From Cinnamomum chago (lineage: Eukaryota > Streptophyta > Magnoliopsida > Laurales > Lauraceae): DNA of 64,000 nt. Every line of letters starts with the position of its first letter. Positions within the stretch are counted from its first letter, which is position 1. The translations under genes were made by a program, and so were the position numbers. Positions 53,665 through 64,000 of this stretch are shown in pieces. The notes below the pieces were generated by a model. The model was given only the letters and a program-made list of their open reading frames with translations, did not search any database and was not told the origin of the DNA. Location: contig CP142460.1 of NCBI GenBank assembly GCA_038049695.1, positions 22,757,001-22,821,000 on the forward strand. The letters are read 5' to 3'.

Positions 53665-54027
53665 ATGCCTCGTGATATTGATCCCGCATGGAGCTTTGGT
53701 GAGGCAGTTGAGAATAATAAGTTGAAAATTAAATGCAAGTTTTGTGGGAAAGTGACCAATGGGGGCATTACAAGATTCAAGCACCACTTGGGCCACATTT
53801 CTGACAATGTTGCTAGCTGTACCGAAGTACCAAGGAAAGTCAGGGAACAAATGAAAGCTTTGGTTGGCCAAAACAAAGCTAGAAAAGTAAAGATAAAAGA
53901 AAAGAAGCGGCAAGATGTTGATGTTGCCCATTATGATGTATTTGGGGATGAATACTTTGATGAGGACGAAGATGCACAGATAGAGGCTGCACGCCGAGTC
54001 TTTGATGAGTCAACAAGAAGAACATGA
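53665..54027 (+). pseudogene. hAT transposase, BED zinc finger part
   Basis: Starts MPRDIDPAWSFGEAVEN. CKFCGKVTNGGITRFKHHLG gives the BED finger Cx2C...HxxxH with Trp/Phe upstream; this domain binds the transposon ends. An acidic stretch FGDEYFDEDEDAQIE follows. A 1-base shift at about 54010 moves to the next frame. Confidence 0.85.
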
Positions 54028-54343
54028 ACGTCGTGCATTTGCTGGAAGCAAATATTATGATGCAGGGGGCTCATCTGCTACTGTGCCAAGCAGGAGTAAA
54101 GGCATTGCGGGGTCCATGCGTAGGGCATTTAGCACCCGGGAACGGGATGTTGATGTAGAAACTATCTCTACGAGAAGAGCAGTTCTCCCCCCTGTTGATC
54201 CTCTAGCACATAGAAAAGAGGAAGCTAAACAACCAAAAATATCTAGTGTTGTGAAAGGGGTAATGAAGGCTGTAAGAGATAGATTGGCCAAAGCTACAGC
54301 AAAATGGCTAATTCACACAATAACATACCACCTACAGCACTAG
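54002..54343 (+). pseudogene. hAT transposase, linker
   Basis: QQEEHERRAFAGSKYYD continues the same protein in frame 2, then QPKISSVVKGVMKAVRDRLA, a motif preceding DUF659 in plant hAT proteins. A frame shift near 54305 ends it. Confidence 0.75.
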
Positions 54344-55060
54344 ATTCCCCATATTTCCAGACTATTCTTGATGTTGCCGCCGAAACTGGGCGGGGTATAC
54401 AGGCGCCCTCCGTATATGATGTGGGCAATAAATATCTTGAAGAAAAATATATAGAAATAAAGGCTTGGATGGAAAAGTTTAGGCCCATGTGGCAACAGAA
54501 TGGTGTTACCATCATATGTGGCGGGTGGACCAGCGGCACCCAAACACAATTAATAAACTTTTTGGTGTATTCAGTCGCTGGGACCGTCTTTGTGAAGTCC
54601 ATTGATGCATCTGAACATAAACGGACAGCGACATATATATACACTCTTATGGATAAAGTTGTAGAGAGTGGGAGAGGAGTATATTGTACAGATTGTTACT
54701 AGATAATGGCGCCAATTTCAAGGTAGCAAGTTTGAAGTAAATGGATAAGAGGACCCATTTATTCTGGACCCCATGTGCAGCACACTGCATAGATCTCATC
54801 TTGGAAGAGATTGGAAGGAAGACAAAAGTGGCTTCATTGATCAAGGCATGTAGAGGAATTACAAGATTTATATATGATCATTCATGGGTGTTAAACTTGA
54901 TGAAAAGATACACAAATAACCATGCCTTGCTGTGTCCAAGATTAACTAGGTTTGCAACCCATTTTCTGGCTATGGAAAGCCTTGTAAGGTTTAGAACGGA
55001 GCTCATTCAGATGTTTGCATCAGAAGAATGGCTTCATTCGAAATAGGGCAATGCAACTAG
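54304..55060 (+). pseudogene. hAT transposase, DUF659 and central region
   Basis: NIPPTALDSPYFQTILDVAA, GRGIQAPSVYDVGNKYLEE, then IICGGWTSGTQTQLINFLVY where the family has a DGWTD catalytic motif: the first Asp is Gly here. FVKSIDASEHKRT follows. Past a frame break, DNGANF and FWTPCAAHCIDLILEEIGR and RFATHFLAMESLV match the central hAT region. Stops at 54700 and 55044 confirm decay. Confidence 0.82.
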
Positions 55061-55867
55061 TGGTCCGGAGTTTGAAGTCCCAAACCTGATGAGGGACGAT
55101 AAATGTTGGAAGAAAGAGAGGAAGATATTAAAGGTTTTTCAGCCTTTAGTTAAAGTGTTGCGGCTTGTAGATGGTGATGACTAGCCGACAATGGGCTTTA
55201 TATATGAAGTAATGGATCGGGCAAAGCAATCCATTATGGAAAATGTTAGATATCACGAGAAATATATAATGATTATTGATGCCCGTTGGAACGATCAGTT
55301 GCATCATCCAATGCATGTTGCAGGTAATTAATATATATCTTTGAATTTGATACTCTTTTGTTTTTCTGACTAATGTATTTATTATCTTGTTTGCTCACAG
55401 TACATTCTACATATTTATAATGTAGGTTATTTTTTGAATCCCGAATTATATTACCGCAATGTCGAACTACACACCGAAGCAATAGATACGAACTTGCGGG
55501 TAGGATTATGGGAGGTGTTGAAGAGATTGTTAAACCCAGATGATCAAATTGATGCCATACAAGAGGTGAGTGGGTGGTTACTTAAGAGAATTTAATTATG
55601 CTACCAAGTGCTAATTGCCATAAATGCTGTAGGGGTTTACGGACTTATATCTAATTTTCACATTGCAGATATCTATGTATACACAAAGGAGAGGAACATT
55701 TGCTGACCCTCTTGTGATACGATAGATTGGAAGGATAACACCTGGTATGACTATGAACAAAAGACCTCACCCAATAGTCTTGAATCTTGATTTATTTATC
55801 TTAATTGATTAGAAGGACTTGAGGGTTACAAATATCTAATTTTCTTTATTTATTTTTTGCATTTCAG
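55061..55867 (+). pseudogene. hAT transposase, C-proximal exons with a probable intron
   Basis: KILKVFQPLVKVLRLVDGDD, PTMGFIYEVMDRAKQSI and IIDARWNDQLHHPMHVAG, then a GT..AG intron (about 55324-55425), then YFLNPELYYRNVELHTEAI and LNPDDQIDAIQEV. The sequence after 55566 has another probable intron. One in-frame stop in the visible part. Confidence 0.72.
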
Positions 55868-56049
55868 CTGATTGGTGGCTGAATTTTGGAGAGAGTGCTC
55901 CACATCTAAGGAGCACGGCTATTCGCATCCTTAGTCAAACAACATCTTCCAACTGTGAAAGAAATTAGAACACTTTCTCTTTGATCCACACGAAGGCCAG
56001 GAATCGGCTTACCATGCAGAAACTCAACAAGCTTGTATATTGTCATTAC
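55868..56049 (+). pseudogene. hAT C-terminal dimerisation domain
   Basis: DWWLNFGESAPHLRSTAIRI, LSQTTSSNCERN, stop in place of Trp, then NTFSLIHTKARNRL and LNKLVYCHY. This is the diagnostic W..FG..P.L..A.RILSQ..SS..CERN.S.F..IHTK.RNRL pattern. The sequence is then cut by a solo LTR. Confidence 0.88.
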
Positions 56050-57495
56050 TGTTAGTTTTATGGTCTCAATACCAATGGTATATGATGTAATAAATTGATT
56101 CATTTCTTTATTTATCAATACAATCATGCTTTCCTTTCATGAGATGAATGGTGTTTAACTATATACTTGCACATAACCAATACGTATGACATAATGGTTC
56201 ATGAGATGAACCGGAGTCCACAAGTATACTAGATGTAATACATGTGTATGGATGAGATCCACATACAGGAGACATGTATTGCAAATCTTATACTTAAATA
56301 TCTTCACAACCAGTGATGAGATTGGGCATCTCATCTGACAAGGTTGCAGCACTTTGATCACTATGAGATAGTGTGATTTGTCTCGATCATCGAAATGTAA
56401 GATTCTGGATCATGGTTTGGATCGGTACCAAATGATCATTATAATTAATTGGGGCTCAAGGATAATAAGATATGGATCTAATTTTGGTGGACAGGTCCAA
56501 TTGATCCATGGATATAGATGGAGGGCCCTACTTGTGGTACTGAGGAAGTTTAGGGTCTTCATTGTAATTTATTCCTAAGACTGGAGTGCAATTGCATTTA
56601 AATAGTGGAGTTATTTGCAATTAACTGTGGGCCCGGATTGCACATGAGATGTGGGGTCGCGTGTCCCAGTTGGAGCCAACTTTCTATGGAATCCCTAGTG
56701 GTCCCCACGCTAGCCCAAGTTATTAGAAAGATATTAATTCTACTTGAACTCTAAAAGGAATGTTACTATTTCTATTTGAAGTGAGACTTCTAATAGTGGT
56801 AATGGTAAGCTACTAATTATTAATGGAAGTAGGACTTCTATTTTAATTAGAAAGGAGAAAGCTACTAATTGTTGTGGAAGTGAGACTTCTATGGCAACTA
56901 GTAAGGGAGAAGTTTACTATTTTGTAATGGGAGTTAAACTTCTATTTCAAATAGGAAAAGAGGTGGATTGGAGGGCTATATAAAGAGGAACAAACCCCTC
57001 TTGGTCGTGCATAATACATAGTGCAAGTCCAGCCCCTTTGTGCAAGAGTTGCACAAGTTCTCTTCCTCTCTAAGTTCCCCTCTCTTTCACCTTTAGTTCC
57101 TTAGAGTTACTAGTTGGGTTTTCTCTTGAAGATTCCACCATCTTCTTGAGAAAAGAGATCTAATACGGGTCATAGCGTGGAAGATCAAAAGGTGTTGGAG
57201 ATTCTGAATTGGATAGTGAAGGTGTTCATCATCAAAGTAAAGAACTCAAATTCTCCATTAGAGCACAACAAAGCTCCAAAGGTATATCTACATCCTTGTA
57301 TGCTGTAGATTTCGTGGTTGCATGTTTATGTGCTATTTTCTATCTCTTAGATAGGTTATGTTGTTGTACATGGTTTATGAGATTGAGGGATTACATCCTG
57401 GATTGAGTTTTAATGCTTTCTAGATTATTGATCCCTGCATCAAGTGGGTCAAAAGTTTTTGAAACCTGTCTGGAAGGCCCACCTAGTTTCCAACA
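56050..57495 (+). mobile_element. Copia-type solo LTR (1446 bp) in the hAT gene
   Basis: Starts TGTTAGTTTTATGGTC and ends CCTAGTTTCCAACA, with a perfect duplication ATTAC (56045-56049 and 57496-57500). Close homologue of the solo LTR at 37884-39544. TATATAAAG box at 56977-56985. Removing the LTR and one ATTAC restores the transposase frame. Confidence 0.92.
56977..56985 (+). promoter_or_regulatory. TATA box of the solo LTR
   Basis: TATATAAAG, as in its sister LTR near 39037. Confidence 0.5.
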
Positions 57496-58270
57496 ATTAC
57501 AATATGAAGTTGAGAAACAGAATTAGGGAGAGAAGGGCAAGGGATGATCCTGCTTAATCCTATTAATTTGGATCACATATTCAGAGAGGATGATCCCTTA
57601 CTCCCATGGCTAGCCGAGGCAGAGGATCCATTGTTAGATTCAGATCCGGGATTTCAGGAAACGGTTCAAGAGTTGATAGATGAGGATATGGGTGAGGCAC
57701 CTACAGAAGGTCAGCCATCTCAGAAAGAATGTACCAGTAGAACTAGGAGGAGTGGGAAAGAACCTGCTTCTGAGAATGCTAGTTCCACCACAGTCTCTTC
57801 GAGTAGCCATGGTGGAGGAGATGGAGGAGACAGTGGGACAAGTGGTACTAGTGAATACTATCAACATGATGAAGACGATGTCATTCCTATAGAGGATGTA
57901 CAGGAGTTACCTCCATCTGGAAGATTTGATCCAAGCCGTGGTTATCAACGACGCCGAAGAGATTCACCACCTGGGACTAGAGGTAGTAATGAGCAAGGAA
58001 ATATGGGTGGAGATGTTGGAGGACAACAAGCGGCATCATGGACTGATTCGTGGAACCCTAGCTACAGTGGACAAGGACCCTCAGTATTTTAACTATTTTC
58101 CATATGGTCAAGTACAACAAGGAGAAGAACAGTCTTCAGCTTCGGGGTCCTACTCATATGGTGACTATGGTGAAACGCAATACGGTAGATATCCACCTCC
58201 ACCTCCTCCAAGTTCCTATGATGCGGGTGCGGCTGCCTTCTTTGGATTTGTGGATCCCAATGCTCATTAA
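57496..58270 (+). pseudogene. hAT transposase tail
   Basis: After the solo LTR the frame continues NMKLRNRIRERRARDDPA, then (frame from 57544) PINLDHIFREDDPLLPWLAE and a serine/glycine-rich region, and after a shift near 58070 FNYFPYGQVQQGE and YPPPPPPSSYDAGAAAFFG ending PNAH and stop at 58270. This low-complexity tail is usual in plant hAT proteins with a BED finger. Confidence 0.78.
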
Positions 58271-58739
58271 TATCAAATTTAATATGGTGCCAATAGAAAT
58301 GATAACACTGATGGGGATGAGGATAACCATAGCCCCTTGAATCTTGGTAGACATTCCTTTTGGTGGTGATTAAGGTATTCCTATTTCCTTCACTAACTCT
58401 CTACTCTCTGTCATTTCTAAATTGGTGTTGAACGTTGATTGTTGATCACTTCATAGTTCATTCACTTGATTGAATTTGAACATTGAATGTTGAAGTATTG
58501 ATATTTGATTGTTCAATATTCACTAATGAGTAATGACCTAACTCTTAAGTCTTCTTAATTCTTATGCCTTTATTTCATGTTCTAGTTTTTTTTTTTTTTT
58601 TTTGAGCTTTCCATTACTTTTTAAGTTAGCATGATGATAAGTGCTTAATTGTTTACAATCTAAGCCCTAATATTTGATTTATCTTATGCTAGTCATAGTT
58701 ATTTTATTTGATTTTACATATTCTTTATTGATTTTTATG
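58271..58739 (+). other. hAT 3' untranslated stretch
   Basis: AT-rich, with a T-run at 58587-58604; no gene seen. Confidence 0.4.
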
Positions 58740-60420
58740 CAAAGGTAAAAAAGGAGCAAACAGAGAAGAATTAAATCATTAATGAAGAAAAAGAAGACAA
58801 CTCCAAAGTGTGTCACACGCCCAAGGGGGGCCCATAGTCATTGCAAAAGTAGAATTTCAGAATTTAGGAAGTCCTATTCAAGTTAAAAGAGGAGTTCAAG
58901 AATGGAGCAAAACAAGGAGAAAAAGAAGGAAAGTTAAAGGAAGATTTCAAGTTAAGATAGAAGTCCAAAAAGAGGGGTACCACATTCATTGTGCACGCAC
59001 CAAATAGGGCCCACTTTTATGTCAAAAGTTCAGATTTAATTCCTTGCAATTAAAATTCAGATTGGTGGGCCACATGTGAGGAATTGTCAAGAAGATACAA
59101 GTAAGATCAGAATTAGAAAGTGTTGCTAATTAAGAAAAAGAAGACTCCTATTCTAATCTAATTAGGAAGCATACTTATAAAGAAATATGGAGATCTAATC
59201 ATACAAGGAGAGAAGCCAAGAAAGGAGGAGATTCTTCACAAAGGAGGGCTGTTGCAAGACTTATAAATAGAAAAAAAAAAAAACCTAGCCACGTCCATCA
59301 ATAATACCAGCCATAAAACATCACACAAACCATCCACAAATCAGCTACAATCATCCACAAACCCTAGCAGCCGTATAGCACTATTGGGAGCACCTTTGGA
59401 GCATCTTTTGGAGAGCTTTCGGAGCGAGGAAAAGGGGAAAAGCTGCTGGCAGAATTCTTCTTATTCTTCAATATTCAGAGTTCTTCTAATGGCTCTATTT
59501 TCTATTTTGTTTTCAATTCCAAACATGAGTAGCTAATTTTTTTAGGGCTAGGGTGTAGTTGAAACCCTAGCCTAATCTATGTAGTCTCTTTTGGCATCTT
59601 TTAATTCAGATTTCAGTTTTATTAGATGAGATTCTAAACCATGATTTTAATTGATGAGTTGTGTATATGCCATGCCAACCATGTTATGTTCAATTAATTT
59701 TAAGAGTAGCTAACTTAATTTTGATTGATCTTGATGTTAAGCATCTAGGGTTTAGAACCATGAATAATCTAAGTATATGCCATGCTTAGACTCATGCATT
59801 TATCATTCCCATTGTTTTTATGCATTCTGTGTGTTTTGACTAGGACATATGCCATGCTTAGTTTTATCATCATGATGAATAATTCATGTAGTATGCCACT
59901 CATGAATTGGGTTTAGGGGAATAGTAATCTAGACGCATATGCCATGGTCTAGGTTGATAGATGTCACTAATAAAATCTGATTTTTGATTAAAAGATAATA
60001 AGGGACATGCATAGGATTGGTTAGGGGAGTAGATGAAACCCTAGTTCATTCATTCTCATTGTTTTCAATTCTAATATTAGTTGTTTGTTTTAGATTAATT
60101 TCCATTTAGCTTTTGATAGTTTAATTTACTGTTTTTAGTAGTTTAATTCAACCTTTCATTATTCAATTGTTTCTTTTAATATTCTGATTTTTAGTTGCTT
60201 TTGGCATTGTCTTATCACAAGTCTTCATGGGATCGACCTCGTACTTACAATTCACTACACTACATAGTGATCTTGTGCGCTTGCGAGTTTTAATTGTGTG
60301 TACTAGTAGCTTATTTCTAGGTTGCTTGGTGCATACCACATGACTAAGAAACATGAATACATGTGAAAAAACTAATCATTACTATTATTTTCTATTTATA
60401 CAGCAATACAGGACCTCATA
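58740..60420 (+). mobile_element. LTR-like segment inside the hAT 3' region (ends not resolved)
   Basis: A block with TGTGTCACACGCCC near 58809, an A-run at 59272-59283, a C-rich ATCACACAAACCATCCAC segment, ATGCCATG-type repeats, and near the end GGGATCGACCTCGTACTTAC and GATCTTGTGCGCTTGCGAG, phrases common at the ends of plant gypsy LTRs. No clean duplication found. Confidence 0.4.
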
Positions 60421-60633
60421 TATTGAGGGCACCGCTACGCCCCCTTTTCTTACTTACTTTTGCAAAAGAACCACATTTTCTTTCATTTTACAATTTTCTT
60501 GATTTTCTGGAATTTTTTTAGATTTTTTTGGCGATTTTTTCAAATCACACCGCTACGCCGCTACGTATCGCCCGCTTTGTAGTGGTTTGACGGCGGGCCG
60601 CTACACCCACCACTACCGCTATTTTCATCCTTG
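60421..60633 (+). other. hAT right subterminal region
   Basis: ACCGCTACGCCCCC, CGCTACGCCGCTACGTATCG and GGCGGGCCGCTACACCC precede the TIR CGCTATTTTCATCCTTG. These are likely transposase-binding repeats by analogy with other hAT ends. Confidence 0.7.
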
Positions 60634-61161
60634 GTTATTTCCATCAAACAACGTTCGTGTGATCCTTGAGTTTGGATTCACAATGTTCGGTAATTGGAAA
60701 GATGCCATAGAACCTTCACCGTCTTGTTTAGATTCCATAGAAATTTCTTAGATTATGCTTGGATGGCTAATAAATACACCCAATTTTGATGAGTTTAAAC
60801 ATAAAAGAGACTAAGAAGTACCTTAATGGTTGAATACCAAGAAGGGTCAAAGACAAGTGAGCAGAACATTGTCGATTGTACAGTCGAATGAAAAAGGAAG
60901 AGACAAGATTTCAACTGTGATTTGGAGTTGATTAAACCAGGTTTCTTCCTTAATCCACACCAATAGGGAGCATCCTACACATGTCTGACGCTTGAATATA
61001 TGTCCTGATCAGGAAAAGGCCTTAACAAGACAATCGAATGAACACAAGAAGTCGACTTCTCTAGATGCGTTTGGCCAGGCCAGAAACCCCACTTTTCTTG
61101 ATAATTCCTCTTATCTAAGACCTTCGTCTCCTTCATCTAGTAGTTAATCAGTAGTCCTTAT
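60634..61161 (-). other. Copia leader and gag start region
   Basis: Between the hAT insertion and the copia PBS. Decayed, no clear open frame. Confidence 0.45.
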
Positions 61162-61174
61162 GCTCTGATACCAA
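61162..61174 (-). promoter_or_regulatory. Copia primer binding site
   Basis: Minus strand TTGGTATCAGAGC, initiator-Met type, seven bases from the inferred LTR end. Confidence 0.7.
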
Positions 61175-61180
61175 GCAAGA

Positions 61181-61418
61181 TGGAAAGATTTGATTTATGC
61201 TAGGGTTTTTCATGTAGGGGTCATGAAATCCTATGAAGTATAAAAATCTTAAAAACAGAAGAATAGGAACTCCTTTTTAAGAAAAGAACTATATGGTCGC
61301 CATACCCTAGCATGGCTGACCTCAACAATATATCTTAAGTGAATGTTTCAAGAATTAAAAAAAAAAAACTGAGATTAATATTATTACAAATAACCCCCTC
61401 TTTTCTTAACTCACAACA
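61181..61418 (-). repeat. Copia 5' LTR (approximate)
   Basis: Minus-strand TGTTGTGAGTTAAGAAAAG to CAAATCTTTCCA, about 238 bp, typical copia ends TGTTG..CA. The partner LTR is absent, so the ends are inferred. Confidence 0.5.
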
Positions 61419-61737
61419 GGATATACTACCGTAGAAGGAAGAGAAAAGGAAAAATCCCCAAGACTCAGCAGTACTCCAATCAAGACACCAGGTGACAACA
61501 ACACAAGGCCAATAACAGTAATTGATGTGGTGATGGGACCAATGTGACTCATGTGCCAACCGTTGTGATGTTGATGGATGTGGCTGACATGGTGATGATG
61601 ACAGTTAAGGCTAGCTAGCATTGCTAAATGCAACAGAAATTGTGAGGCTGCTACCGCATCTCTTTGTGCACTACGGAGAAGGTGGGTTTTGAAGAGCTTA
61701 TTGTGCATTCTTATGCAGATATATGTTGTGAGCCTCA
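61419..61737. other. Unassigned stretch
   Basis: An open minus-strand frame of 110 codons (61738-61406), His-rich then hydrophobic, matches nothing I recognise and runs into the copia LTR, so I do not call it a gene. Confidence 0.35.
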
Positions 61738-62880
61738 ATGATTTTTCTACTGCAAAGACATCAGGGAGTGGTCCATTACATCACCAGATCTGCAAAATCA
61801 ATACTTGTTAAAATCAGGTGGGACTGTGTGGAGGATATTTGGACCATGAGGCCCATTGAACAACATTGTGCCGAGCAGAGATTACGGTTACAGAAAGATC
61901 TAGGTCCCTTTCACCAGGAGGGACCTAGCCATTGGCAATTCTGTGGATCCCATTCCAAGTATGTTTTCTGATAATCCAATTCTAACTTTTAGTTCTTGTG
62001 ACGAGAATGATTTGCAATCCAAAATTTGTTCGGAATACACAAAAGATCAAAACCAATGTGGGTTGCAGAAGAGGGCAAGCTACTTTCCTCCTCTCAACAA
62101 AATTGAGCTTGGTATGAGGTGAGAACAGTAGACTGAAAGGTATGCTCACTTTAGAAGATAAGTGATAGCTTCTGAGTAGAATGTCTAGGTTGAATTTCTT
62201 AGACAGACAATGGGCTTTTCCATAGCCAAGAATTAGGGTGGGGATAGAAGTACGCATGCTCCTTGTCATGTTCTGGAACACATGGCAACCAGAGGTGCGG
62301 GGCTTCGGTAAATGGATTACCATAGGCTAGGCAACAATGGGTGGATAGTTCAGTTAATTCAGAATTTTCCTGATCAAATGTTAACAAATAATAAAGGGAG
62401 ACTAGATTGGAGGGATGTCAAAAGCAATGATAAGCTGTCAAACAGTAAGTCCAATTGTAATAATATGTAAGGACCTTCACGATCAGGGCCCAATTAGGGT
62501 GTTTTTAGGTGTTCTTTTATTCAAAATCATCATAATTGTCATAAGTTGGAATATCAGAGGTTCCATACACTATAAAAGAGACTACCTGTTAAAAAATTGG
62601 TTAAAAAGCGCAATAATTAAAATATCAAAAGATATAAATCAAATTATTAGGGATCTATAAGGCTCGGTGTGGTTGGAAACAGGCGTCATCAAGAGGTACT
62701 TCAAGAGGTCTTATTTCAGTATGGAATATGGATGTTCTTTAAGTCCAAGAAGGGTTACAGACACAGAAGTTTAGCTTTAAAATTAAAGAGTATTACAGAT
62801 GATTTTTTTGTGGGCTGTAGCTAGTGTCTACAGGCTAACTAGGAGTCAAAAAGAAATAAATTTTGGGCAAACATTACCGC
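61738..62880 (+). pseudogene. LINE remnant: ORF1 end and endonuclease start
   Basis: SILVKIRWDCVEDIWTMRPI and further plus-strand pieces could be an ORF1 end. At 62530-62610 IIVISWNIRGSIHYKRDYLL and KNWLK fit the start of a plant LINE endonuclease (ISWNIRG..KR..L), and SRGTSRGLISVWNMDVL at about 62680 fits its GGLxxxW block. Frames are broken and it has no visible ends. Confidence 0.42.
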
Positions 62881-62961
62881 AATGACCCAACGCCATACTT
62901 AGAAATAAAATGATTAATTAGTATCGAAGTAAAGTGGAAATAAGATCCAAAAAGAAAAAAG

Positions 62962-62997
<36 letters not shown>

Positions 62998-63486
62998 TCT
63001 GATGTTGCTTTAGAAGCTAGATCAGAACCAAAAAAGGAAAAATAATGCTATCCTATTTAAAAGCCAAGATGGGAGATATTTTTACCGGTCATTAGTGTTT
63101 TAGTAAGGTTTTGACATAAGAAAATTTACGAGCTACTAAGATTTGGGGAAAAAAACTTGGCATTTGAAAGTTGTAATTTCGACAAAAACACTAAAAACCG
63201 AATTCTAAACTATAACTAGAAAATTGAATTTTTATTCATTTGGAATCTCGATTTGAGAGTATTTTTATTGGATGCAGATGGGGCGGATAACCTTATTTTC
63301 ATTAAATATTCCATTTACTTTAATGTTATTTAGTGGAAATAAGAGCAAAATGGTAAAACAGATGAAAAGGGCTTAACCACCCAAACCAGAAACCGACCTA
63401 AACTGCCCTAATCCTAACCCAAACTGACTTAACCCTAAACCTAACTGACTAAAGACTACTATAAATACGAATATGCTAGTTTCAAA
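62881..63486. other. Unassigned stretch with GA repeat
   Basis: A GA microsatellite at 62961-62993; otherwise AT-rich. The CCTAACCC-like phrases at 63410-63450 are irregular. Confidence 0.4.
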
Positions 63487-63487
63487 G

Positions 63488-63755
63488 GGTTGCTATACAT
63501 TCTTACACTGTTCTCTATCAGCTTAAGCTTTTAAAGTAAGTGGTTGTCACTTGTCAGGTTGATATCAAAGGGGGAGGTTGAATGCTCGAGTCCCAGGGGT
63601 TGTGTTGTGCCTTGATGCCCTGTTTTCTCCCACAAAGGGTGTTGTATGTTCCTGTGTGGATTGCGGTGCCGCACGTGCAGGGGGGCTGACCTTTGATATA
63701 CATTGTAATACCATTCTCTATCAGCTTAAGCTTTTAGTGTAGGTGGTTGTTAACA
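63488..63755 (+). mobile_element. Candidate TRIM (miniature LTR element)
   Basis: Two direct repeats of about 69 bp (63488-63556 and 63687-63755) share CTCTATCAGCTTAAGCTTTTA and GTGGTTGT. The first is followed by GGTTGATATCAAAGGGGG, a decayed form of TGGTATCAGAGC. The second is preceded by CAGGGGGGC, a polypurine tract, and starts TGACC and ends AACA. The internal region is only about 130 bp. Confidence 0.42.
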
Positions 63756-64000
63756 TGGCATTTATTAAATTTTCTCGGCTAACCAATCCTACAGCATACA
63801 TCTTACGACACGCACATTTCAGCACCGAGTCATTCCTCCTAGGATTAGAACTTGCAACCAGTTGGCTCTAATTCCATATTAAATTTACTCTGCTAACCAA
63901 TCCTACCAAAATCTCAAGGCACTAGTAGAGGCGACAGAAATACTTTTTAACAGAAAAGAGAGAAGATGAGGGAAGGCAAAAGGGAAGACAGAAGAAGAAA
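63756..64000. repeat. Short direct repeats at the right edge
   Basis: CTCGGCTAACCAATCCTAC (63774) and CTCTGCTAACCAATCCTAC (63887) form a 29-bp imperfect repeat; the rest is unassigned and purine-rich. Confidence 0.6.

Larger units (their letters stand above)
52333..60633 (+). mobile_element. hAT DNA transposon, full-length but decayed (8.3 kb)
   Basis: The 8-bp flanks are GTTTTTTC (52325-52332) and GTTATTTC (60634-60641), one mismatch. TIRs CAGGGATGAAAATATTGGCC and, on the other strand, CAAGGATGAAAATAGCGGTA. Subterminal words CCGCTAC, GTAGCGG and TATCGCC occur within 200 bp of each end. Inside are a BED zinc finger, DUF659, the RNase H-fold region and the hAT C-terminal dimerisation domain, all on the plus strand. 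A solo LTR and an LTR-like segment are nested. Confidence 0.87.
48236..61418 (-). mobile_element. Ty1/copia element, 3'-truncated, host of RTE, hAT and MITE insertions
   Basis: On the minus strand: LTR (about 61418-61181), PBS complementary to initiator-Met tRNA, gag, protease end, integrase, and the linker before RT (DLDLPITLCKG). RT, RNase H and the 3' LTR are missing; homology ends at about 48236 beside the GA repeat. Without inserts it is about 3 kb. Frames are broken throughout. Confidence 0.75.

Noticed and set aside
61406..61738. 110-codon His-rich minus-strand frame that might be a membrane protein
   Set aside because: No recognisable family, runs into the copia LTR, and has no supporting context.
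63395..63460. CCTAACCC/CCCTAAAC phrases suggesting interstitial telomere repeats
   Set aside because: Units are irregular and interrupted; only one exact CCCTAAA-type unit is present.

Overview
This is plant nuclear DNA, very probably from a non-grass flowering plant with a large, transposon-rich genome; I cannot name the species. The evidence is nested Ty3/gypsy and Ty1/copia retrotransposons, a plant-type L1 LINE whose ORF1 carries an RRM, an RTE LINE, a hAT transposon with MITE relatives, and three exons of a conserved plant enzyme with plant splice sites. There are no bacterial-style operons, rRNA or tRNA genes, or CRISPR arrays.

Host gene: the only non-transposon coding signal is on the minus strand. 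Three exons (41782-42018, 41591-41691, 16728-16800) encode consecutive parts of a proline iminopeptidase-like alpha/beta hydrolase. They are in the right order, with intact frames, usable splice sites and matching intron phases. If this is one gene, introns of at least 16.7 kb, 24.8 kb and at least 22 kb cover practically the whole window, and almost everything else is intronic transposon sequence.

Left third (1-16.7 kb): a nest at least four deep. A chromovirus-like LTR, visible at 9957-10700 and 13475-13928, holds a plus-strand gag-only element (E1). E1 is split by a solo LTR (S1, 1376-8986), and S1 is split by two gag-only LTR elements, A (2946-5535, TSD GACAC) and B (5992-8056, TSD GTAGC). 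A gag-protease element (E2, about 11088-13469) and another LTR fragment (S4, 14216-15815) follow.

Middle (18.3-32 kb): minus-strand gag element E3 (18395-30459) is split by an L1 LINE (19366-28057, perfect 15-bp TSD). The LINE reverse transcriptase is split by gag-only element D (21309-24000, TSD CTGTT), and D holds a hAT MITE (22804-23535, TSD GGACAAGG). Copia fragments, solo LTRs and MITEs follow to 41.1 kb.

Right third (42-64 kb): a LINE ORF1 remnant is split by a composite chromovirus whose two LTRs point outward in opposite orientations (42820-47445). A minus-strand copia element (about 48236-61418) holds a hAT MITE, an RTE LINE and an 8.3-kb decayed hAT element with a BED finger and hAT domains (52333-60633); the hAT element holds its own solo LTR. 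The last 2.6 kb has LINE pieces and a possible TRIM.

How the parts relate: the gag-only elements (A, B, E1, E2, E3, E5) share PBS, PPT and tail sequences with the chromovirus pol fragment at 45.1-47.06 kb. They are best read as its non-autonomous derivatives, which would need pol supplied in trans. The hAT MITEs share TIRs and GTAGCGG-type subterminal motifs with the 8.3-kb hAT element, so an intact relative of it could once have mobilised them. Most element reading frames are broken, so current activity is unlikely for the copies seen here.
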